From Foliamicus sp965115835 (GTDB lineage: Bacteria; Pseudomonadota; Gammaproteobacteria; Steroidobacterales; Foliamicaceae): DNA of 64,000 nucleotides. The notes beneath the pieces are model-generated. The model searched no databases. It was not told the origin of the DNA and saw only the letters and a list, made by a program, of their open reading frames with translations. Where the stretch lies: the NCBI GenBank assembly GCA_965115835.1, contig OZ220471.1, forward strand, positions 2,542,001 through 2,606,000, given 5' to 3'. Shown one piece after another: positions 53,163-61,300 of this stretch. A program made the position numbers and the translations under genes. How positions within the stretch are numbered: the first letter of the stretch is position 1; the number at the start of each line of letters is the position of its first letter.

Positions 53163-55589
53163 ATGATCATTCCACTCGTCCATGACAATCCGGCGATTCG
53201 CCTGCTGGCGTCGTTTGCGACCGGGTTCACGGTGATGATGAGCGCCCCGTTATTGCTGTCCGCGCAAGAGAGTCTGATCGAAGAGATCACCGTGACTGCC
53301 CGCCGGGTCGAGGAAAGACTGAACGAAACACCGGTAACGGTGTCCGCCTTTACCAACACAGCCATCGAACAGCTGGATGTCAATAATGTGGCCGATATTG
53401 CCAGATTTACCCCCGGGCTGAGTTTCTCCAGCGCCTTCGGTCGGGCTACGGAGCGACCGGTAATTCGGGGACAGGGCAACATCCTTGCCGGAGTGCAGTT
53501 CGGGGTGGAGAGCGGTGTCGCCTATTTTGTCAACGGCATCTATTATTCTGGTGATATTCAGTCGCTGGACATGTCGAATCTGGAACGTGTCGAGGTAATC
53601 AGGGGGCCGCAAAGCGCCCTGTATGGTCGTAATACCTACTCTGGAGCCATCAATTTTGTTACCCGCCGCCCGGATGAAGAGTGGAGCGGCCGCCTGCGCG
53701 CCCGCGCCCTTGGCGACGGCGAGGAAGAGGTCGTCGGCAGCGTCGGAGGGCAGTTGATTGATGGGGTGCTGGCGGTACAGGCGGCGGTCAGATACTACGA
53801 ATTTGACGGTCAGTGGGTTAACACAGTCACCAATCAGGATGTGGGGCAGGAAAGCAGCGACTCACTGAATGTGACTTTTGACTGGACCCCGAACGAAGCC
53901 CTCACCGTGTCCGCCCGTTTGCAATTCCAGCAGGACGAGGATGGAACCCGCCCCTTCTTCCTGCAACCCGCCACGGAAAACAATTGCTATCCGGGCTTCC
54001 GGTCGCTGGCCTTCTGGCCCCGGGTGCAAAGCACCAACCGCAATCAGTATTACTGTGGCGAAATCAAGTCCCGGCCAGTGGCTCTGAATGACGGACCCGA
54101 TGCAGACGGCGTGCCCAACGTGATTCCCGGCATCAACCCGGGCAGCACTTTCTTCGGTAATGTCTATGCCCTCGGTCAGGGCGTTGCCTTCAGCGGAGTA
54201 GAGCGTGACCTGGGTGTGTACGCCATGTCGGCAGCCTATGCTTTCGCTGGCGGCAGTACGCTGACCCTGCAGGCGTCCCGGCGCGACGAGGAAAGGAAAA
54301 CCGGCTCTGACTCCGACCACGGCCCGACCAATTTCTTCCTGGGACCGGAAGCATTTTTTGCCATTTCCGGCATCAACGACTACACCGAAACCACCTATGA
54401 GCTACGGTTCGATTCTGCCGCCGACGCGCCAGTGCGCTGGACCCTGGGTGTGTTCTCCTATGATCTGGAGAACGATGCATCGGACATTCTTCCCGGCGGG
54501 GCCCTGACTCCTGACGGCACGGACAATTTCATCGAAAACCTTGCCGTATTCGGTTCCCTGGGCTGGGATTTCAACGAGCAAACCAGCGTGAGCCTGGAAC
54601 TGCGCTACGCCGAGGATGAAAAGAGGCAGCAGGACCTGGACGCCATGGGCATGCTGGAATTTGGCGGCGAGGAGAGTTTCACCAGTTGGGCGCCCCGCAT
54701 CAGTATCGATCACCGACTCGGCGAAGACACCATGCTGTATGGAATCTATTCCGTTGGCGTCAAGCCGGGCGGTTTGAACGGCAATGACGGTTTCACCGTC
54801 GGTAACCCCGACTACGATGAAGAGGAATCGCAGAATTTCGAGGCTGGCGTCAAGACGGCCTTGTTTGACGGTCGGGCCCAGCTCAATCTGGCGCTGTACT
54901 GGACTGACATCAGCAAGTATCAACTGACCACGCCGGTGCCCAACCCCCAGGGCGCCCTCAACTCCATCGTCACCAATCAGGCGGACGGCGAGGTATGGGG
55001 AATCGAGCTGGATTTGCAGGTCCGACTCAACGAGTACATCCGAACTGGCGTGACCTACGCCCTGGCTGACTCGGAGTTTACCAACGGCTGTGACGAGATG
55101 CAGTGGACCCTTACCAGCGGCGGTGGCCGCTTCAATGGCGACCCGGCCACATCGTCGAATCCCAATAGCATGGGCGATTGCTCGGTGGCCGGGCATCAAT
55201 TCCCCATGGGTTCGAGGCATCAGGCCAGCGGCTTTGTGGATTACTTCCAACCGATCAACAGCAACCTCGACTTTTTTGCCAATGTCAATGCGAGCTATGA
55301 ATCCCGGCGCTATACCCAGTTGCATCAACTGTCCTACACCGGTGCGGCAATCCTGCTGGGGGCTCGCATCGGCGTGCAGGGTCAGAACTGGAGGCTGGCG
55401 CTGATCGGCCGCAACCTGACCGATGAAGATTCGGCGATTCTGGCAACCCGCTGGTTGCAGTCGCCGTATTTCACCTTCGCCGCGCTGAATGTGGCGCCCT
55501 CCACTGCGGACCGCAGCGCGCCCCGCGCCTTCTTTGCGCTGCCCCGGCGCGAGCGTCAGGTGGGAGTCGAGTTGAGTTACAACTTCTGA
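53163..55589 (+). CDS. TonB-dependent outer-membrane receptor, substrate unknown
   Basis: An 808-residue receptor. A signal peptide near residues 15-36 is followed by a TonB box-like EEITVTARR, a plug domain with VAYFVNGIYYSGDI and VEVIRGPQSALYGRNTYSGAINFVTRRP, and a barrel that ends with ELSYNF, a correct C-terminal Phe. It belongs to the large group of gammaproteobacterial and sphingomonad receptors for iron chelates, sugars or aromatic compounds; the ligand cannot be told. No partner genes are adjacent. Its base composition is less GC-rich than neighbouring genes, in line with transfer. Confidence 0.9.
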   Translation: MIIPLVHDNPAIRLLASFATGFTVMMSAPLLLSAQESLIEEITVTARRVEERLNETPVTVSAFTNTAIEQLDVNNVADIARFTPGLSFSSAFGRATERPVIRGQGNILAGVQFGVESGVAYFVNGIYYSGDIQSLDMSNLERVEVIRGPQSALYGRNTYSGAINFVTRRPDEEWSGRLRARALGDGEEEVVGSVGGQLIDGVLAVQAAVRYYEFDGQWVNTVTNQDVGQESSDSLNVTFDWTPNEALTVSARLQFQQDEDGTRPFFLQPATENNCYPGFRSLAFWPRVQSTNRNQYYCGEIKSRPVALNDGPDADGVPNVIPGINPGSTFFGNVYALGQGVAFSGVERDLGVYAMSAAYAFAGGSTLTLQASRRDEERKTGSDSDHGPTNFFLGPEAFFAISGINDYTETTYELRFDSAADAPVRWTLGVFSYDLENDASDILPGGALTPDGTDNFIENLAVFGSLGWDFNEQTSVSLELRYAEDEKRQQDLDAMGMLEFGGEESFTSWAPRISIDHRLGEDTMLYGIYSVGVKPGGLNGNDGFTVGNPDYDEEESQNFEAGVKTALFDGRAQLNLALYWTDISKYQLTTPVPNPQGALNSIVTNQADGEVWGIELDLQVRLNEYIRTGVTYALADSEFTNGCDEMQWTLTSGGGRFNGDPATSSNPNSMGDCSVAGHQFPMGSRHQASGFVDYFQPINSNLDFFANVNASYESRRYTQLHQLSYTGAAILLGARIGVQGQNWRLALIGRNLTDEDSAILATRWLQSPYFTFAALNVAPSTADRSAPRAFFALPRRERQVGVELSYNF

Positions 55590-55741
55590 TTGCAGGCGGT
55601 AGCCCCTTGCAGCGCAGCAGGTCATCGGCGTTGAACCGGGGCAGGCTGTGGCCCGACGGCGGTTTCTTGTTGGCCGCCCCTGGCGCAGGCGCAGCAGCCC
55701 TAAGGTAGCCGTTGTCGGCGCCGGGGCGGGATGCCGGCCCG

Positions 55742-55849
55742 ATGACCGATCTCGGGTTGCGCTGGCAGAAGCTGCGTGGCCTCGCCGGGCTGGACGATGT
55801 GCGCATCCCCACGATTGCCGACTACATCTGGAACTCGCAGGGTATATGA
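55742..55849 (+). pseudogene. Possible remnant of a C-terminal coding end
   Basis: A 35-codon open frame ending LAGLDDVRIPTIADYIWNSQGI looks protein-like, unlike the low-complexity shadows around it. I cannot assign it to a family. It lies in the 342-base gap between the TonB receptor and the end of recQ, which holds nothing else that I recognise. Confidence 0.25.
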
Positions 55850-55931
55850 GCGGCGTGGGGTCACCACCGTCGCGAGCGCGATTCTCTTGCGTGCGCGCGC
55901 ATGCGTACCGGCAATCTGATTGAATTTCCCT

Positions 55932-57734
55932 TCATGCGCTGCAGAAAGCGCGGATTACGTCCAGAAAGCGCTCGCCGTAGCGCCCCAGCTTGCGGGGGCC
56001 GACGCCATGGCAGGCGCCAAGCTGTTCGAGGCTCTGCGGTTTGCGGGCGGCCATGTCGAGAAGGCTGCGGTCGTGGAATACGACGTAAGCCGGCACGCTT
56101 TCCTCCTGGGCGATCTCGAGCCGTACCTGCTTGAGCCGGGCGAACAGTTCCGGGGCGGCGTTTGTCGGCGGCGGCTCCGCTGTCCGCGCACGTTTTTCGG
56201 GCCGGCTGGCGGCTTCGCCATGCAGCGCCACGGTCTCGGCGCCTTTCAGCAGGGGGCGGCCCCTGCCGCCCAGTTTCAGCGCGCCGTAGCCGCCGATGTC
56301 GATCTTCAGCACATCAGCCGCCACGAGCTGGCGCAGATAGGAGCGCCAGAGCGCCTTGCCGATATCCGCGCCCACCCCGAAGGTCGGCAGCTGATCGTGG
56401 CGGTGCTGGCGCACCTTGTCTGTCGCTTCGCCTCGCAGCACCGAGATCAGATGCTCCGCGCCGAAGCGCTGCCCCGTGCGCAGCGCCGCCGATAGCGCCT
56501 TCTGCGCAATCACGACGCCATCAATCGTCTCGACAGGCGTGAGGCAGCGGTCGCAATTTCCGCACCGGTCGCAGGCTTCGCCGAAATAGCCGAGCAACGC
56601 CTGCCGCCGGCAACCGGCGGTCTCGCACAAGGCCAGCAGCGCGTTGAGCCGCTGGTGCTCGACCCGCTTTGCCTCTTCCGGTCGGTCGGAGTCGTCGATC
56701 ATCAGGCGGCGCATCCGGATGTCGTCCATGCCGTAGAGCATGAGGGTTTCCGCCGGCGATCCGTCACGCCCGGCGCGGCCTATCTCCTGATAGTACGCCT
56801 CCACGGTCGACGGAATGTTGGCGTGAACGACAAAGCGGACATCCGGCTTGTCAATGCCCATGCCGAAGGCAATGGTCGCCACCATGACGATGCCGTCCTC
56901 GGTCAGGAATCGATCCTGATTCCGGTCCCGGACAGCCTGAGCCATTCCCGCATGGTAGGGCAGCGCTGTGCGCCCGGCTGCCGACAGGCGCTGCGCCGTG
57001 CGCTCCGCTCCCTTGCGCGACAGGGTGTAGACGATGCCGGAGCACCCGGAATGTCGGCTCAGCAGAGCGTCGATCTGTCGCGCCGCGGCATTCCGGGGCG
57101 CTATCCCGATTTGCAGGTTTGGACGGTCGAAGCCAGCAACGAAAACCTTTGCCTGACCGCTGAACAGTCGCTCGACGATGTCCTGTCGCGTAACGGCATC
57201 GGCCGTTGCCGTGAAGGCGCTGATCCGGGCGTTCGGGAAATGCTCCGGCAGCTCGGCGAGGCGCCGGTAGTCCGGCCGGAAGTCGTGGCCCCATTGCGAG
57301 ATGCAGTGCGCCTCGTCGATGGCGAACCGCGCCGGACCATGCCGGGCGAGGCCAGCGAGCACGCCCGGCTGCATGAGCCGTTCCGGCGAGATGTAGAGCA
57401 GGCGCAATCGACCCTGGCGCAGCTGGCGGTGCGTTTCGGCGGCGTCCGCACGAGGGGTGGCCGAATTGAGTGTTCCGGCCGCCACGCCGTTGAGGAGCAG
57501 CGCGGACACCTGATCGCGCATCAAGGCGATGAGCGGCGACACGACCACAGTCAGGCTTTCGGTCGCCAGGGCCGGAAGCTGGTAGCACAGCGACTTGCCC
57601 GAGCCGGTGGGCATGACCGCCAGCACCTTCTCGCCCGCCAGCAGCGCCGCCACGATTTCCGACTGCCCGGGCCGGAACCGGTCGTAGCCGAAGGTGCTCT
57701 TCAGGAGCGCGCGGGCGGTGTCGAGAGTCGGCAA
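55932..57734 (-). CDS. recQ: ATP-dependent DNA helicase RecQ
   Basis: A 600-residue RecQ, normal length. The helicase core shows FRPGQSEIV, Walker A MPTGSGKSLCYQLPAL, the DEAH box in AIDEAHCISQWGHDFRPDY, SAFTATAD, and IAFGMGIDKPDVR with YYQEIGRAGRDG. The zinc-binding RQC region has CETAGCRRQALLGYFGE followed by CDRCGNCDRC. The C-terminal HRDC domain reads LFARLKQVRLEIAQEE, ending HGVGPRKLGRYGERFL. It unwinds DNA in recombination repair. It lies downstream of a much larger RecQ-containing gene on the same strand, so the locus has two RecQ helicases. Confidence 0.97.
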   Translation of the reverse strand: MPTLDTARALLKSTFGYDRFRPGQSEIVAALLAGEKVLAVMPTGSGKSLCYQLPALATESLTVVVSPLIALMRDQVSALLLNGVAAGTLNSATPRADAAETHRQLRQGRLRLLYISPERLMQPGVLAGLARHGPARFAIDEAHCISQWGHDFRPDYRRLAELPEHFPNARISAFTATADAVTRQDIVERLFSGQAKVFVAGFDRPNLQIGIAPRNAAARQIDALLSRHSGCSGIVYTLSRKGAERTAQRLSAAGRTALPYHAGMAQAVRDRNQDRFLTEDGIVMVATIAFGMGIDKPDVRFVVHANIPSTVEAYYQEIGRAGRDGSPAETLMLYGMDDIRMRRLMIDDSDRPEEAKRVEHQRLNALLALCETAGCRRQALLGYFGEACDRCGNCDRCLTPVETIDGVVIAQKALSAALRTGQRFGAEHLISVLRGEATDKVRQHRHDQLPTFGVGADIGKALWRSYLRQLVAADVLKIDIGGYGALKLGGRGRPLLKGAETVALHGEAASRPEKRARTAEPPPTNAAPELFARLKQVRLEIAQEESVPAYVVFHDRSLLDMAARKPQSLEQLGACHGVGPRKLGRYGERFLDVIRAFCSA

Positions 57735-57824
57735 TTTGTTCGGCGGCAGGTTCCGGAGACAGCGTACGATGCTTCAAGTCCGCAATGCTACCGGAGCAAG
57801 GGATTGCAGGCGAGAGATGCCGTA

Positions 57825-57960
57825 GGCGCCGGCGCGCGCTCGCGAGGACAAGCATGGCCAGACCCGGGGTGGAGCAGGCAGGTGTGCGCGCCAGCGCGGC
57901 GGAATCGTCCGCAAACCGCAAGGAGCAAGCCCGATCCAGGCAGTCGTTGCAAAGACCGGA
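57825..57960. repeat. Dispersed GC-rich repeat, left copy
   Basis: This stretch aligns base for base with 63765-63900, 5,940 bases further on and in the same orientation, with roughly three quarters of positions equal. The best conserved part is gcaaaccg.aagg.gcaagc followed by ccgat.cagg. The two copies bracket the exonuclease-RecQ-UvrD gene. Confidence 0.8.
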
Positions 57961-58312
57961 AAGAACATGGGGCCAGACAAGATACCGGAAAACGACGGTC
58001 CGGTTCGACGACCGGGAACAGCAGAAAGATGCCGAGAATCCACGCCTGCGCCTTCAGGCCCCCCGGTTCCGAACCGTGGCGCGCTCAGGCGCCAGCAGGA
58101 ACCGCGGCGGAATCGTCCGCAAACCGCAAGGAGCAAGCCCGATCCAGGCAGTCGTTGCAAAGACTGGAAAGAACATGAGGCCAGACAAGATACCGAAAAC
58201 GACGGCCCGATCCGGCGCTCGGGAACAGCGGAGACGTGCCGGAAAAACACGCCTGCGCCCTCAGATCCCCCGGTTCCGAACCGTGGCGCGCTCAGGCGCC
58301 AGCAGGAATCGC
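57897..58312. repeat. 208-bp tandem duplication including the 3' end of the giant helicase gene
   Basis: Two units, 57897-58104 and 58105-58312, are highly similar over their full length, with a constant offset of 208 bases. The second unit contains the last 52 bases of the helicase coding sequence; the first unit carries a copy of that end outside the gene. The region 57735-58260 between recQ and the helicase gene has no gene of its own. Confidence 0.9.
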
Positions 58313-61300
58313 GGCAGCACCACTTCCCAGGCATCAGCGCGAAGATTTTTCCTGAACTCTTCGTCTTTCCCATCATCGGCCCAGCGCCGAAAAATTCCGT
58401 GGACCGTCGCATTGGCTATACGCATGCCCTCGGGCAGGGACCACTTCCGCGCCATGCGGCCAACCTGACGCCCGGCGGCATCGAGGATTTTCCATTGACC
58501 GTTCTCATGCGACAACGACAGTGGATCGCCGGGACTCAGGGCGTCGATAGCGCGATGCACCCCGGTATCGCGAGGATGCCAGCCGGCAAAGGACAGGACC
58601 ACATCCTCCATCGTGCAGTCCTCGATCCTCTCGTCGAACCTCGGGTCGGAGAGATCGGGCTTTGGAATCCGGCGTTCCGCCACGGCCGCGGAATCCTTGA
58701 GCGGTTGCAGCAAGCCGGCGGCGCGTTCTTCCTGCCCGGCGGTGAGCGGCCGGTCGCGAATATCCGCTCGGTCGCTGTCCTCCAGTTGCACCATTGCCAG
58801 GGTCTCGCGGGCGCGCGTCATGGAGACAAAATAAAGCCGCCGCGGGGAATCGCGATCGTCCGAATGGTTCGTTTTCCGCCACGCTCCGTCGAGAATGACA
58901 ATATGGTCGAACTCGAGGCCCTTTGCGCGATGGGCGCTCGTGAGCAGCAGGCCCTGCTGCTTGCGTCGTGTTTCCCGGCTCCACTCGCCGAGCCAGTTTC
59001 GCACGTATGCGATGGGAAGTACCGTCGCATCGGGTTCCTCGAGCAGGAGTTCGTCGAGAGCCTGAGCGAGCAGGCCGGCCCACGGATCTTCGGGCAAGCC
59101 CTCACGGCAGCGCCGGATCCTGCCGGTCTCGACGGTCGTCGCATCGATCTTCTCCAGCAGGTCCAGAAAGCGCTGCGTCTCGCGGGAGCGCCAGAACGAC
59201 GAAAGTTCCTCGCGAGCGCTCTGCGCGGGTATGCCGTGGGCCATGCAAGCGCTTCTTGCAGGGTCCAGGTCGGCCCAATGCCTGGCGACGATCGCACACC
59301 GGTTCCACTGCCAGTCCGGATCGAGTTCGGAGAGGCGCTTGAGCTCCTCGACCGCGGCGACCGCTTGCGAGAGCTGGCCGCCCTTGACGTTCAGGATCTG
59401 CACCTTGCCGCCCGCCATGTCGTCGCGAACGGCCCAGGCCCCGCCCGCCGGGTCGTCGAGGCGGCGGGCGTCGATTCGAAGCTCGTGGCCGCGCTTGAGA
59501 CGGTCTGCCGACCCCTTGATGCACCGGCTCGCCGCATTGATGATGTGGCGACTTGAGCGGTAGTTCTCGACCAGGTACTCCTCCTTTGCGCGATAGTCCT
59601 GGGCGAAGCGGCGGATGAAACGCACCGATGCGCCCTTCCACGCATAAATGTTCTGATCGTCGTCGCCAACCGCAAACAGATTCAGTCTCGCATCGTCCTC
59701 GGCGAGCGTCTTTCCGGCCAGGGCAGCGATAAGCTCGTACTCGGCCTTGCCGATGTCCTGGTATTCATCGACCAGAATCCAGTTGAGGCGCCCCAGCAGC
59801 TGTTCGCGAGAGAGGAACGCGGTGGTCTCGTCGCCTTGCAGAAGCCGGGTGGCGTCACGAAGAATCTTGCGGAATGTTTCGTCGCTCGGATTCGAGGCGG
59901 CTTCCGCGAAGGAAATCCCGAGGATTCGCAAGGCGAGCGCATGGCAGGTCATCACGTTGACGCCGTGCGCGTCGCTGCCGATCAGCTTGTGGAGGCGCTG
60001 GCGCGCTTCCACCGCCGCGTGGCGATTGTAGGTGAGCGCCAGTATGCTTGCCGGATTGCTCCGGCGCACGCGGATCAGATAGGCGATGCGATGCACCAGC
60101 ACCCGCGTCTTGCCCGAGCCCGGTCCCGCGAGCACCAGCACGTTGGTGCGCTCCCGTTCGTCGGCGACGATCTTCTCCTGGGTTCGGTTGCCGAGGCTCT
60201 TGACGATCGCTTCGTAGTGCTCGGGCAGCGTGTCGCGCCGGAGTGCGGTCTCCTTGCCCTTGAACCACTTGCGGACAAATTCGCCCCTCGGGAGATTGAA
60301 GTAATCGGCCGCGAGGCGCAGAGCCAGATGGATGTCGTCCACGCCCAGCCTCGCGTACTCGGTGGTCACATGGATCTGTTCGGTCTGCTCGGCATAGTGC
60401 TCCCGCAGCGGGGTGAAATCCGCGACGGTGAAAGTTCTGCCGTCCCGCGCGACCTTCAGCGTCATCGCTTGACGAAACACGGTCAGGCCGCGGTTGAGAG
60501 TGACGATTTCCTGCTCGTGCATCCAGAGAAGCGCGCGGTCGACCAGCGGTTGGGCCTTCTGGTTCTTCAGCTGCGACTTCAACGTCAGGTCGTCCTTGAT
60601 CGCTTGTTCGAGCGCGCCGTAAGTGGTCTCGACCAGCAGATCGACGCCGCGAACTCCGTCCGGCGCCTTGCCGAGAAGATGATCGAGAAGACGGGCCGCG
60701 CCATCCCGGCGAAGCCGCGCAATGCGATCGATGCCTGCCCAGTTGCGCCGTAGCCGGATTCCGACGGTCTCCATGTCGCGAGCGCGGATCTCGATACTGC
60801 GCTTCGCGTCGGGTTCGTCGCGGCCATCGGCGGAGATGCTGCGCAGGAGTCGCACCAGCCGTTCGGGCAGCGGATTTTCCACCTCCTTTTCCCGAAGACG
60901 CTGGGCTATAAGGCGCAGGGCGAGGCGGGTCCAGGAAGCGTCGAGTTCCTGATCGGGCGCCGCCTCGCGAAGCTCCGCGATGAGCGCCTCTTCCAGCTCC
61001 CGGGCGCGCGCCAGACGCCGGGCTGAGGAGTTCTCGACTCCCGCGTGGACATACACGGTAATGCGCATGTCGTTCGACGCAACCCCGATTTCCTCCAGAG
61101 TGCTGAACGCCCCGCGAAGCTGCGGCAGCGAGCAGCCGCACTCGTGGATCAACTGGTCCGTGGAAATGCCGCCGGCCGGATCCGCCTGCGCCAGGGTTTC
61201 CACCACCCGCAACATCCGATCCTGCACATCCTTGCGGATGTTCCTGTTCCGGGCTTCCCGCTGGATGCGGTCACGGGCTGCCATGAGGCTCGGGACGCGC

